A stretch of 64,000 nt of DNA from positions 1 through 64,000 of the forward strand of contig DASXIC010000039.1 of assembly GCA_036498205.1 (NCBI GenBank). The letters run 5' to 3'. Position 1 is the first letter of the stretch; each line of letters begins with the position of its first letter. Under the pieces are notes generated by a model, which ran no database searches, had not been told where the DNA came from, and saw only the letters and a list, made by a program, of their open reading frames with translations. Shown here in pieces: positions 27,405 to 37,654 of the stretch. This DNA is from AV69 sp036498205 (GTDB lineage: Bacteria > Verrucomicrobiota > Verrucomicrobiia > Chthoniobacterales > UBA10450). A program made the position numbers and the translations under genes.

Positions 27405-27716
27405 ATGAGCTTGCTTGCGAGCTTTATGAATCTGGCCGGGCCGGATTTGATTGTTATCCTGCTCATTATCCTCGTCCTTTTCGGCGCCAAGAAGTTGCCG
27501 GAACTAGCGCGGGGGATGGGACAGGCGGTGCGTGAATTCCAGAAGGCAAAGGATGAATTCACAGACGAGCTGCATAAAGCCGGGAAAACCGAAGAACCCA
27601 CAGTCCGGCCAGCCCAGGCCAGCCTGCCTCGGGCCGAGCCGAACCCACCCGACGCTGCAACCCAGCCCGATCCTAATCAAACAACGCCCCCGGGGGATCG
27701 GGCCGACCGCGTTTAG
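27405..27716 (+). CDS. tatA: Sec-independent translocase TatA/TatE
   Basis: 103 residues. A single N-terminal membrane helix (PDLIVILLIILVLFGAKKLP) with the conserved FG at its end is followed by the amphipathic helix ELARGMGQAVREFQKAKDE, and then a Pro-rich polar tail. This is the pore-forming subunit of the twin-arginine export pathway. No tatB or tatC lies nearby. It is in line with the TPR gene upstream and the acyl carrier protein gene downstream, 92 bases away. Confidence 0.93.
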   Translation: MSLLASFMNLAGPDLIVILLIILVLFGAKKLPELARGMGQAVREFQKAKDEFTDELHKAGKTEEPTVRPAQASLPRAEPNPPDAATQPDPNQTTPPGDRADRV

Positions 27717-27790
27717 GCCGTTCGGAATCGAAAAGCTTCGCCCGCCTCGGCCGGAAACGGCAGCGTTGACGTCGCCTCACCTTTGCTGGA

Positions 27791-28096
27791 ATGTCGGCGT
27801 CGCTTTTTATGTCTGACGCTGATCTACGCATTCGCATCAAGGAGATGATGGTGAACAATTTGATGCTGCAAATCACGGTGGACCAGATCGCCGACGACAC
27901 ACCACTCTTCGGCCCGGAGGGGATTGGCCTCGATTCAATCGACGCGCTCGAGCTCGCCGTCGGCCTGGAAAAAAACTTTGGGGTCAGCGTTCCAAATTCC
28001 GAGGTCGCAACGAAAGTACTGCGCAACGTGAACACGATTCACGATTACATTCTGGAAAAGCGCGGTGACTCGGCGCGGCCTCTGCCGGCGCAGTGA
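27791..28096 (+). CDS. Acyl carrier protein
   Basis: 101 residues from the ATG at 27791; an alternative start at 27809 (MSDADLRIRIKE) gives a more typical 95. The 4'-phosphopantetheine site is GLDSIDALELAVGLE, with the modified Ser in DSI, and helix 3 is EVATKVLRNVNTIHDYILEK. This is not the main fatty-acid AcpP, which has DSLDTVEL. The gene ends in GTGA, in which the next gene's GTG start overlaps this stop, so it is translationally coupled with a glycosyltransferase. It probably serves a special lipid or polysaccharide path. Confidence 0.9.
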   Translation: MSASLFMSDADLRIRIKEMMVNNLMLQITVDQIADDTPLFGPEGIGLDSIDALELAVGLEKNFGVSVPNSEVATKVLRNVNTIHDYILEKRGDSARPLPAQ

Positions 28097-29250
28097 ATTT
28101 TCTTTTTCTGGAAAGCAGCCGCAGCTGGGGCGGACAGGAATATCGCACCTGCCTGGAAGTAAACTGGCTCAACACTCATGGCCATCAGGCATGGTTCGGC
28201 TGCGACCCGAGAGGCGAGGTTTTCGCGAAAGCGAGCGAAGTCGGAACGCGTCTTGTTCCTTTTTCGTTGAGGCGCCGTTTCGATCCGCTTGTTTCGTACC
28301 GATTATGGAATTTTAGCCGACGGCATCGCATCGATGTAGTCAAGACCTTTAGCTCAAAGGATCACTGGTTGGCCATGCCATTGTACTGGCTGGGGTTTCC
28401 GCTGACGCGGGCCCGCTGCATCACCGACCGGATCGAACGGGGCAAGCGCGCGTTCACCTATCGTTATGGTTGTTCGCGCATTATCGCCGACGCTCCAATA
28501 ATCAAGCGGGAACTGGTCGAAATCACTGGGATTCCAGCAGAAAAAATTGAAGTGATCGGTTCGGCGGTCGACCTCACGCGTTTTCGCCCTGACCGGGACA
28601 CAAAAAGGTTCCGCTCGGAAATCGGGGTCCCGCAAGAGACGCCGCTTATTGTTAATATTGGAATGATTCGTCCAGATAAAGGTCAGCTTATGTTAGTTGA
28701 AGCCGCCCGAATCGTTTTACAGGAGAGGCCCGATGCTCGTTTTGTTTTCGTCGGTGAGGGAACGGGAGTGCGAAAGCTCGGGCCGCGATTACGCCAGGCG
28801 ATCGAGCGATATGGACTGGCCGATCGTCTTTTGATGCTTGGCTATCGCTGGGATGTTCCCGATATCTTGGCGGCAAGCGATCTCGTCGTCATCGCCTCGA
28901 TCGGCACGGAGGCGTCTCCGATTGTCTTGCGCGAAGCGTTGGCCACCGGACGACCGGTTGTCGCAACATGCGTCGGGGACGTGACGGATGTGATTCGCGA
29001 TCGGGAACACGGATTAGTAGTGCCGCCACGCGCGCCTGAGAAAATGGCAGCGGCAATTCTGGAGCTCATTCAAAACCGGGAATTGGCTGCCCGTTGCGCC
29101 GAGAACGGGCTGCGGCTGGCACGCGATCAATTTTCCTTCGATCAAATGATGCAGCATAAACTGCGCGTCGATTTGCAGATCGCGAAGAAAAATCGGACCA
29201 CTCAGGAGGCAAGCGTCGCACCGTTGTCGACGTTAAGTGGGCATAAATAG
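28093..29250 (+). CDS. Glycosyltransferase, GT4 family
   Basis: 385 residues from a GTG that overlaps the ACP stop. Two Rossmann domains: the N-terminal one begins NFLFLESSRSWGGQEYRTCL (the GGQE loop contacts the acceptor) and the C-terminal one has GMIRPDKGQLMLVEAARIVL and the donor-binding EASPIVLREALATGRPVVAT, where Glu-x7-Glu is the GT4 signature. It likely adds a sugar from a nucleotide sugar to a lipid or polysaccharide precursor at the membrane. Neighbouring acyl carrier protein and multi-pass GT-C-like protein hint at a shared surface-glycolipid task. Confidence 0.88.
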   Translation: MNFLFLESSRSWGGQEYRTCLEVNWLNTHGHQAWFGCDPRGEVFAKASEVGTRLVPFSLRRRFDPLVSYRLWNFSRRHRIDVVKTFSSKDHWLAMPLYWLGFPLTRARCITDRIERGKRAFTYRYGCSRIIADAPIIKRELVEITGIPAEKIEVIGSAVDLTRFRPDRDTKRFRSEIGVPQETPLIVNIGMIRPDKGQLMLVEAARIVLQERPDARFVFVGEGTGVRKLGPRLRQAIERYGLADRLLMLGYRWDVPDILAASDLVVIASIGTEASPIVLREALATGRPVVATCVGDVTDVIRDREHGLVVPPRAPEKMAAAILELIQNRELAARCAENGLRLARDQFSFDQMMQHKLRVDLQIAKKNRTTQEASVAPLSTLSGHK

Positions 29251-29296
29251 CGGTCCTACGCCAGTCGTCGGACTTGCTTTCGGAAGCGAGTGCTGC

Positions 29297-30364
29297 TCAA
29301 CCGTCGCGATTGATCGCGTCAATCAATTGACGGAACCGGCCGAAGCTTTTCCGATGAGGCGTGAAGACAAGACGCGGAAGAGATCCGATCTCGGGCTCGT
29401 TCATCTCCTGGGGCAGCGCTTTGCTTTGTACGATCGAGCCGTACCGGAGAATATCTGAAAATTGCGCATTCAACTGACTAATTTTTGTTTCGGAGAGCGG
29501 ATGGGTCAGGCGAAAAACCAGCTGCTCGCCGACCCAGCGTTCGGAATGATACACACGGTAGAAGTTCGCGATTTCCTCCACCGCCGCGTCGACCGTATCC
29601 GTCGTTTTGAAAAAATAAAAATCCTCGGGAGAGATGAAGCCGAGTTTGAGTAAGTGCTCGTCCAGAAATTTCACCCACGTCGCCCAATAACTGCCATTGG
29701 GCTTATCGAGCAATACTACGGGGAGGATGCGTGCTTTACCGGTCTGCATAAGGGTCAGGACTTCGAATGTTTCATCCAATGTCCCAAACCCCCCCGGAAA
29801 CAGCGCCACTGCGTGCGTCTCTTTCACGAAGTTTAACTTGCGAGTGAAGAAGTAATTGAAATTGATCAGCTTCTTATCACCTTCGATTACCTCATTGGCG
29901 TGCTGTTCGAACGGTAGCCGAATATTAAGCCCGAAACTCGCTTCTCGTCCCGCGCCCCGTTGCGCCGCTCCCATGATACCATCGCCGCCTCCTGTAATAA
30001 TCATGAAGTCATTGGCAATCATCCGCCTGGCGAACTCCGCCGCGACCCTTCCTTCGGGCGATTCCAACGATACTCGAGCCGATCCGAACACGGCCACTTT
30101 TCGAAACGACTGATAGCGCGCAAAAATCTTGGCGGCATAGCGCAACTCCTTGGTGGAACGCGTAATTAACTTCAGATCCGCAACGCTCATTCGATCGCGC
30201 GCCATTTTCAGCGCCGTCACGATCATCTCCTCGATCAGTTCCGGCGCGCGTTCGGCCCCGAATTCTGCAACCAGCTGATGAATCCGCGCGTCCCATTCAG
30301 GTCCCAGCGTCGATTGTCGTCGAGCGGGTTGGTTGCTGATAGTACCGGCTGTGAAATCTTCCAC
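29297..30364 (-). CDS. LOG family protein (nucleotide phosphoribohydrolase-like)
   Basis: 355 residues. The core carries the family motifs GGGDGIMGAAQRGAGREASF and FPGGFGTLDETFEVLTLMQT. These bind the nucleoside monophosphate and catalyse release of the base in LOG/YgdH-type enzymes, which in plants activate cytokinins. The protein is longer than LOG (about 180-200) because of N- and C-terminal helical extensions, as in the YgdH-like group. It is convergent with the glycosyltransferase gene. The native substrate is unknown. Confidence 0.85.
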   Translation of the reverse strand: MEDFTAGTISNQPARRQSTLGPEWDARIHQLVAEFGAERAPELIEEMIVTALKMARDRMSVADLKLITRSTKELRYAAKIFARYQSFRKVAVFGSARVSLESPEGRVAAEFARRMIANDFMIITGGGDGIMGAAQRGAGREASFGLNIRLPFEQHANEVIEGDKKLINFNYFFTRKLNFVKETHAVALFPGGFGTLDETFEVLTLMQTGKARILPVVLLDKPNGSYWATWVKFLDEHLLKLGFISPEDFYFFKTTDTVDAAVEEIANFYRVYHSERWVGEQLVFRLTHPLSETKISQLNAQFSDILRYGSIVQSKALPQEMNEPEIGSLPRLVFTPHRKSFGRFRQLIDAINRDG

Positions 30365-30405
30365 TGTTCAGTCTTGCCTACAGCCGCGTCGGCTGCATTC
30401 GATTT

Positions 30406-31335
30406 TTACGCCATCAGAAGATCGGCGATGATGTCGCGCATGTGACGAATGGGCGTGGAGTAGTGGCCGGCATCGTCAATAAAGTAAGAGACGCAGTCAG
30501 GGATTTGCGATGCCATTTGGCGTGCAACGCTTGCAGAAAAACTTCGATCAGCGTTTCCGTGCCATAGCCGGACCGGCACGCGTACCTCATTAAGTGCAAA
30601 TCCCCAGGGTCGAGCATAGATTTCGGCATCAACCAGGACGCCTTCGGCGGAAGCCCGCCAGGCCCGGCGCTGGCTTTCGAAGCATGCTTCAAACGCCTTC
30701 TCATCGCGGAGCGCACCAGCATCACAGGGCTGCAACATTTTCAGGAGAATCGGTCGACTGCGACGGGGTGGCCGCAAGGAAAGAAATGGGCGCGCCAGGC
30801 GGAAAGACCAACGCGAAAAACGTGGCAATGTGCGGTAAGCCGAGAGCATCCAACGATAAAGTGCCAACAGTCCGCTTCGATCGCCCAGGCCGGCGATATC
30901 TGGTGCGCCGCTGACAACGGCAATCGCGGCGACCGAGTCCGGCATGGCCCGCGCTGTTGCGTAGGCGTAGGGCGCGCCGCCGGAAATGGCGAGGATGCGG
31001 AACCTTCGGATTTGTAGAAACTCCACCAATTCCTGCAGCAGGGGCGGCCAATCCAGCAGTCTTCGATTTGGAACAAAACTCGAATCGGCGATGCCTGGCC
31101 GATCAGGCGAGATGATTCGAACTCGTAGCTCCTGAGCAGCCTCATGGGTCAGCTCGGCCATCGTGCGCGAACTGGGCCAGCCGTGACAAAAAATGACCGG
31201 TTCGCCTTTCGCATCGCCATACTCGCTAAAGGCCACGCGCTCGCCGTTGGCGCGAAGAAAAATTTCATCCCGTAAGGGTGTCATCCGGTTACGCATCGCC
31301 GCCGATACCACAGACAGCAAATTACCCTTCGACAT
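30406..31335 (-). CDS. Alpha/beta hydrolase
   Basis: 309 residues, possibly from an internal start at MRNRMTPLRDEIF, 14 codons in. The oxyanion motif is IFCHGWPSSR, the nucleophile Ser is in LAISGGAPYAYATA, the acid Asp in HGNADRSFSA and the His in DDAGHYSTP. This is the classic fold of epoxide hydrolase/esterase-like enzymes without a clear substrate. It is divergent from the ergothioneine cluster, with only 46 bases to its first gene, so both promoters share that space or lie in the coding starts. Confidence 0.78.
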   Translation of the reverse strand: MSKGNLLSVVSAAMRNRMTPLRDEIFLRANGERVAFSEYGDAKGEPVIFCHGWPSSRTMAELTHEAAQELRVRIISPDRPGIADSSFVPNRRLLDWPPLLQELVEFLQIRRFRILAISGGAPYAYATARAMPDSVAAIAVVSGAPDIAGLGDRSGLLALYRWMLSAYRTLPRFSRWSFRLARPFLSLRPPRRSRPILLKMLQPCDAGALRDEKAFEACFESQRRAWRASAEGVLVDAEIYARPWGFALNEVRVPVRLWHGNADRSFSASVARQMASQIPDCVSYFIDDAGHYSTPIRHMRDIIADLLMA

Positions 31336-31381
31336 TTCTCACTTGCGCATAAGCACAATTGGCTCGTCGTTTCCCCGTTAT

Positions 31382-31783
31382 ATGATGAATGAAGACTCAC
31401 GTCCGGCATTGGGGAAAATATCCGTGCATGGGGATGGACTTGGTGCGCCATCACCGGATCTGGTGGAAAAACGGGCGCGCGAGATCGCCATGATCGACGA
31501 GCGCGACCCCGATGAATTTACCGATGCCGATTGGGAACAGGCGCGGCGAGAGTTGGTCGGTGTGCCCCCAGCCGACGCGCCCGAGGAACCAGGGGATGGT
31601 TTGGATGTTCCCGAAGAGGAACGTGAAGTCGTTCCCGAATCGCCTGGACATCGATCACGGCGGGCGGGATTCGACAATGATGAAACGCTCGGAGAGGCGT
31701 TGGTGAGCGACGGGTTGGAAGAGGCGGCTCACGACCAAATGCTCGAAGCCCGGCTTGAGGAACGCGAAGCCGAAGAAAGCTAG
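31382..31783 (+). CDS. Small acidic protein heading the ergothioneine cluster
   Basis: 133 residues from the ATG at 31382 (MMNEDSRPALGKISVHGDG); the longer frame from 31193 runs inside the divergent hydrolase gene. Strongly acidic, with a helix LVEKRAREIAMIDERDPDEF and a second helical region ending EERDREAEES-like. No known domain is recognised with confidence; the first helix resembles the DUF2934 pattern only loosely. The stop is two bases before the egtB GTG, so it is the first gene of a tightly packed run. The protein has no signal or membrane segment. Confidence 0.6.
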   Translation: MMNEDSRPALGKISVHGDGLGAPSPDLVEKRAREIAMIDERDPDEFTDADWEQARRELVGVPPADAPEEPGDGLDVPEEEREVVPESPGHRSRRAGFDNDETLGEALVSDGLEEAAHDQMLEARLEEREAEES

Positions 31784-31785
31784 AC

Positions 31786-33074
<1,289 letters not shown>

Positions 33075-33078
<4 letters not shown>

Positions 33079-34040
33079 GCGGTCGAAAAATCGCGGTGCT
33101 GGATCTCGCACCGGCGAGCGAAGAATTTCAGGAACAGGTCGTTGCCGGGCTGGCCCAAAAGCCGCCCACCTTGCCATCCAAATTTTTCTACGACGAAACC
33201 GGCGCCGCGCTGTTTTCACAAATCTGCGAGCTTCCCGAATATTACATTACCCGGACCGAGATGCAGATTTTGCGCAATTTCGGCGGTGAAATCGCGCGCG
33301 CGGCCGGCGCAGGTATCGAACTGATCGGCCTGGGAACAGGGGCGGGAACCAAAACTCGGATTTTGCTCGAGAAGCTCCAGGAACCGGTGGCATACATCCC
33401 GGTCGACATTTCGAAAGAGCAGCTGACGCAATCAACGGTGGCCTTCGGCCGAATCTTTCCCTCGCTCGAAATTCTTCCAGTATGCACCGATTACCTGCAG
33501 CCGTTTGAGCTGCCGATTCCGCTCCGAGTCCCGTCGCGGAAGATTGTTTACTTTCCGGGCTCGACCATCGGCAATCTCGAATCAAGCGCTGCGCTCGAAT
33601 TCCTCGAAAAAATTACGTCGATGGCGGGATCTGGTGGAGGCTTGCTCATCGGAGTCGATTTGAAGAAATCGAAAGCGATTCTCGAACGCGCCTATAACGA
33701 TGCCGCGGGCGTTACCGCTCAGTTCAATCTCAACCTCCTTGCACGCGCCAACCGAGAGCTGGACGCTGATTTCGATCTCGAGCAATGGCAGCATCGTGCC
33801 ATCTATAATGAAGATGCCGGTCGCATCGAAATGCATCTGGTGAGTGCTGCCGAGCAGACCGCGCATGTCGGAAATCGAGCGTTTCGGTTCGGGCCTGGCG
33901 AGCATATCATTACCGAGTATTCCTATAAATATTCGCCCGCGGAGATGATTGCCCTGGCAGACCTGGCTGGCCTGCGTTTCGAAGAAGTTTGGACCGATCC
34001 GAAGCGATTGTTTGGCGTTTTTCTCTTCACTGTAAAATAG
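33075..34040 (+). CDS. egtD: L-histidine N-alpha-methyltransferase EgtD
   Basis: 321 residues. SAM-binding motif LIGLGTGAGTKTRILLE lies near 83-100 and VYFPGSTIGNLESSAALEF near 158. The histidine-binding stretch AYNDAAGVTAQFNLNLLARA, with NRELDADFD after it, is diagnostic for EgtD. The enzyme trimethylates histidine to hercynine, the substrate of EgtB. The ATGA overlap with egtB means translational coupling, and the ABC transporter genes follow after six bases. Confidence 0.95.
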
Positions 34041-34045
34041 CGAGC

Positions 34046-34789
34046 GTGAACGCGCTCGTTCAGCTTCGCGACGTCAGCAAACATTTCGGGAAACATGTAG
34101 CGCTATCGTCAATTAATCTCGAGGTCGAGCGCGGCGGAATCACCGTCTTGATCGGCCCGAGCGGATGCGGGAAATCCACCATCCTGCGTTTAATCGTGGG
34201 ACTGGTTACCGCCGATGCGGGAGAGACTCGTTTCGACAACGCAGTCATCTCGCCAGCGACGTTGGCCAATATTCGTCGCCGCATCGGCTATGTCATTCAG
34301 GACGGCGGATTGTTCCCGCACCTGACCGCACGCGGTAATGTCGCACTACAGGCGCGGCTGTTGGGAAAGGGATCAGAAGAGATCACGTCGCGTATCGCCG
34401 AACTTTGTGCATTAACGCAATTTCCCGAAAACGCTCTTGATCGCTACCCGGTCGAGCTCTCGGGCGGGCAGCGCCAGCGCGTCAGCCTGATGCGGGCCCT
34501 CATGCTTTCGCCTGAACTCCTGTTACTAGACGAACCATTCGCCGCCCTCGATCCGCTCGTCCGGGCAAGTTTACAGCGTGACGTGAAAGAAATTTGCAGT
34601 CGTTTGCAACAAACCGTTCTGCTGGTGACGCACGATCTGGCGGAAGCGGCACGGCTCGGCACACGCATCGTGTTAATGGAATCCGGCCGAATCGTCCAAA
34701 GCGGTTCTTTCCACGAATTACGCGATCAACCGGCGACCTCTTTTGTCTCCGAGTTTTTCCAGGCCCAGCGCAGCACCGTGCTCGTATGA
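34046..34789 (+). CDS. ABC transporter ATP-binding protein (osmoprotectant/ergothioneine type)
   Basis: 247 residues from a GTG at 34046, six bases after egtD. The upstream ATG at 33989 is inside egtD and was rejected. Walker A GPSGCGKSTILRLIVG, Q-loop YVIQDGGLFPHLTARGN, signature LSGGQRQRVSLMRALM, Walker B LLLLDEPFAALDP and H-loop LLVTHDLAEAARLG are intact. The protein lacks the C-terminal CBS domains of the large OpuCA/ProV proteins. It overlaps the fused permease gene by ATGA and surely powers it. By linkage it is a candidate EgtV. Confidence 0.93.
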   Translation: MNALVQLRDVSKHFGKHVALSSINLEVERGGITVLIGPSGCGKSTILRLIVGLVTADAGETRFDNAVISPATLANIRRRIGYVIQDGGLFPHLTARGNVALQARLLGKGSEEITSRIAELCALTQFPENALDRYPVELSGGQRQRVSLMRALMLSPELLLLDEPFAALDPLVRASLQRDVKEICSRLQQTVLLVTHDLAEAARLGTRIVLMESGRIVQSGSFHELRDQPATSFVSEFFQAQRSTVLV

Positions 34790-36240
34790 AACTGATCGCG
34801 CTGCTGTTGATGGGATCGCTCACAATTACGCAGGGCGCCACCATCGTAATCGGCTCAAAAAAATTTACCGAATCCTATGTTCTGGCGGAAATCGCGAAGC
34901 GGGCCTGCGAAGAGGCAGGGATTGCTGCCGAGCACCGCCAGGGAATGGGCGGCACAATCATTCTTTGGCAGGCGCTGCGTGGCGGCAGCATCGACATTTA
35001 CCCCGAATACACCGGCACCATTGCCGAGGAGATTTTGAAACAGCGCGGAACTACCGACGCGGATATTCGCACCGCCCTGGGAGAACAGGGAATTGCGCTC
35101 TCGGGTGATCTGGGATTCAACAACACGTATGCGCTGGTTATGCGACGCGACACCGCGGCGCGCCTTGGGATAAAAACAATCAGCGATTTGCGCGCGCATC
35201 CGGAAGTAAGGTTCGGATTTACCCATGAATTTCTCGAGCGCCGCGATGGCTGGCGTCCCTTAAGTGCTCGTTATGGGCTGAGCAGGTCGCATGTGCTGGG
35301 CATCGAACACGCCCTGGGCTACGCCGCGCTGGCGAGTGGGGAAGTCGACGTCAAAGACGCGTATTCTACCGACGCAAAAATCGCCGAAAACAATCTGCTC
35401 GTGCTGACGGATGACTGGCAATTCTTCCCCCAATACAAAGCAGTATTCCTCTACCGCAAAAGTATCGCGCCAGATGCAATCAGGGCGCTGAACAAAATTG
35501 TTGGCACGCTCGACGAAAATCGGATGACTCGTCTCAATGCCGAGGCAGAGCGAACCAAGAGTTATGCTGCCGCTGCCCAGCTTTATTTTGGCGACGCTCA
35601 TCCATTCGCCCTCGAATCGTTCGCCCATAAGCTGTGGCGCTGGGTTTCACGGCATCTCGAACTCGCCGGTATTTCGCTGTTGCTGGCGATTCTGGTGGGT
35701 CTCCCCCTTGGAATCATTGGCAGCCGCGGAGGCGCTACAGGTCATTTTATTCTTGGCCTGACGGGGGTGATTCAAACAATTCCTTCGCTCGCGTTGCTGG
35801 CGCTATTGGTGCCCCTGCCGTTTTTTGGAATCAGTGCACGAACTGCCATTGCTGCATTGTTTCTCTACAGCTTGCTTCCAATCGTCCGAAATACCGCCAG
35901 CGGATTGCAGGACATTTCAAGCCCGCTGCGCGAATCAGCGGTAGCGCTCGGGCTAACGGGAACCGAGCGATTGCGAAAAATTTATTTACCGCTGGCGTCG
36001 CGCTCCATTCTGGCAGGGATCAAAACCAGTGCCGTGATCAATATCGGAACGGCGACGCTGGCAGCGTTGATTGGAGCGGGAGGTCTGGGGGAGCCGATTA
36101 TCAGCGGTCTCAATCTCAACGACAACATCACGATTTTGGAGGGAGCAATCCCGGCTGCCTTGCTGGCGTTGTTGGTGCAGCTCGGGTTTGACTTGCTCGA
36201 TCGCATTTTCATCCCTCGCGGTCTGCGTCTAAAATCCTAG
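34786..36240 (+). CDS. Fused substrate-binding protein and permease of an OpuC/EgtU-like ABC importer
   Basis: 484 residues from the ATG at 34786. Signal peptide MKLIALLLMGSLTITQGA, then an OpuAC-type binding domain (about 22-285; VIGSKKFTESYVLAEIAKRA, MGGTIILWQALRGGSIDIYP, EYTGTIAEEILKQRG). A permease domain follows (about 290-484) with the EAA-type loop ESAVALGLTGTERLRKIYLP and helices such as ISLLLAILVGLPLGIIGSR. Known EgtU and H. pylori ProWX fusions have the permease first; here the binding domain is first, so it must face the periplasm before the membrane part. Substrate inferred from egtB-egtD linkage: ergothioneine, hercynine or another betaine. Confidence 0.9.
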   Translation: MKLIALLLMGSLTITQGATIVIGSKKFTESYVLAEIAKRACEEAGIAAEHRQGMGGTIILWQALRGGSIDIYPEYTGTIAEEILKQRGTTDADIRTALGEQGIALSGDLGFNNTYALVMRRDTAARLGIKTISDLRAHPEVRFGFTHEFLERRDGWRPLSARYGLSRSHVLGIEHALGYAALASGEVDVKDAYSTDAKIAENNLLVLTDDWQFFPQYKAVFLYRKSIAPDAIRALNKIVGTLDENRMTRLNAEAERTKSYAAAAQLYFGDAHPFALESFAHKLWRWVSRHLELAGISLLLAILVGLPLGIIGSRGGATGHFILGLTGVIQTIPSLALLALLVPLPFFGISARTAIAALFLYSLLPIVRNTASGLQDISSPLRESAVALGLTGTERLRKIYLPLASRSILAGIKTSAVINIGTATLAALIGAGGLGEPIISGLNLNDNITILEGAIPAALLALLVQLGFDLLDRIFIPRGLRLKS

Positions 36241-37608
36241 ATGGCGATTGCCTCAGTAAATCCCGCTACCGGGAAAATTATCAGGCGGTTCAAGTGCTAC
36301 AGCGATGCCGAGGTCGAGAGCGCGCTCGAACGAGGTGTTCGCGCCTTTGATCGACATCGGCATGCGTCTTTCGCCGATCGCGCCGCCATGATGCAGCGTC
36401 TGGCCAATCTGCTGGAAAGTGACACGAAGGATCTAGCCCGAATTATTTCAACCGAGATGGGCAAGATTTTTCAGGCCTCAGTCAACGAAATCGAAAAATG
36501 CACGCGTTGTTGTCGCTTTTACGCCGAGCACGGCGACCAATTTTTGCGCGAGCAAATTGTGGAATCTGATGCCCGTCACAGTTCCATCCGCTACCAGCCG
36601 CTGGGAATTATCCTGGCAATTATGCCATGGAATTTCCCCTTCTGGCAGGTATTCCGATTCGCTGTTCCGGCCATCATTGCCGGCAACGTCGCCCTGCTTA
36701 AACACGCATCCAATGTTTCGCAGTGCGCGCTTGCCATCGAAAACCTGTTTCAAAAGGCAGGGTTCCCGACTGGCGTTTTTCAAACGTTGCTCCTTGAAAA
36801 CGAACGCGTGGAGACGCTTTTAAAGGACGCGCGGGTGAAAGCAGTGACGCTGACCGGGAGTGATCGGGCGGGTAGCGCGGTAGCAGGCAACGCTGGACGG
36901 GAACTCAAGAAATCGGTGCTCGAACTCGGAGGTAGCGATCCTTTCATCGTCATGCCGAGCGCGACGCTTGGTGATGCTGTTTCGACCGGAGTCAAAGCGA
37001 GAATGGTAAATAGCGGGCAGTCATGTATCGCGGCCAAGCGCTTCATTATCGCCGATGGGATTTATGATCAGTTCGTCTCCCGATTTGTAGAGGTAGTAAA
37101 GCATTTGAAGTCGGGAGATCCTTTCGATCCGGAAACGGAAATCGGACCACTGGCATCCGAAGATATCTTGCGCGGAGTCGAGAAGCAGGTGCAGGAATTG
37201 GTGGCGGCAGGGGCCAAAACCCTGACCGGCGCGAAGCGGAGCGATCAGACCGGATTTTTTTATGAGCCGACTGTTCTCGCCGATATCCCCAAGTCCTCTC
37301 CCGCTTACCGCGAAGAAATTTTTGGCCCGGTCGCCCTGATGTTCCGGGTTCGCGATGCCGCTGAAGCGGCGTTGCTTGCCAATGATTCGGTGTTTGGGCT
37401 CGGCTCCAGCGTCTGGACGAACGACGCGCAGGAGCAGGAGTTTTTTGCGCGGGAGCTCGAGTCTGGAATGGTTTTCATCAATGCGATGGTCGCATCCGAT
37501 CCGCGTCTGCCGTTCGGCGGAGTGAAGCGATCCGGTTACGGGCGAGAACTTGGCGCGGAAGGAATCCGCGAATTTACCAACATTAAAACTGTTTACGTCG
37601 GCGCCTGA
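36241..37608 (+). CDS. NAD(P)-dependent aldehyde dehydrogenase (succinate-semialdehyde type)
   Basis: 455 residues. It begins directly after the transporter stop with no spacer. The catalytic Cys is at about residue 262 in NSGQSCIAAKRFI, the general base Glu in KKSVLELGGSDPFIV, and MPWNFPFWQVFRFAVPAIIA forms the cofactor pocket. The short form (455 residues) beginning ASVNPATGK is like GabD2/YneI-type semialdehyde dehydrogenases. Its place at the end of the ergothioneine run could mean degradation of a betaine or histidine-derived aldehyde, but linkage alone does not show this. Confidence 0.9.
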   Translation: MAIASVNPATGKIIRRFKCYSDAEVESALERGVRAFDRHRHASFADRAAMMQRLANLLESDTKDLARIISTEMGKIFQASVNEIEKCTRCCRFYAEHGDQFLREQIVESDARHSSIRYQPLGIILAIMPWNFPFWQVFRFAVPAIIAGNVALLKHASNVSQCALAIENLFQKAGFPTGVFQTLLLENERVETLLKDARVKAVTLTGSDRAGSAVAGNAGRELKKSVLELGGSDPFIVMPSATLGDAVSTGVKARMVNSGQSCIAAKRFIIADGIYDQFVSRFVEVVKHLKSGDPFDPETEIGPLASEDILRGVEKQVQELVAAGAKTLTGAKRSDQTGFFYEPTVLADIPKSSPAYREEIFGPVALMFRVRDAAEAALLANDSVFGLGSSVWTNDAQEQEFFARELESGMVFINAMVASDPRLPFGGVKRSGYGRELGAEGIREFTNIKTVYVGA

Positions 37609-37654
37609 TATTCTCTCGGGTACGGTTTATCGAGTCGTCTCAGACAAAACCCTC

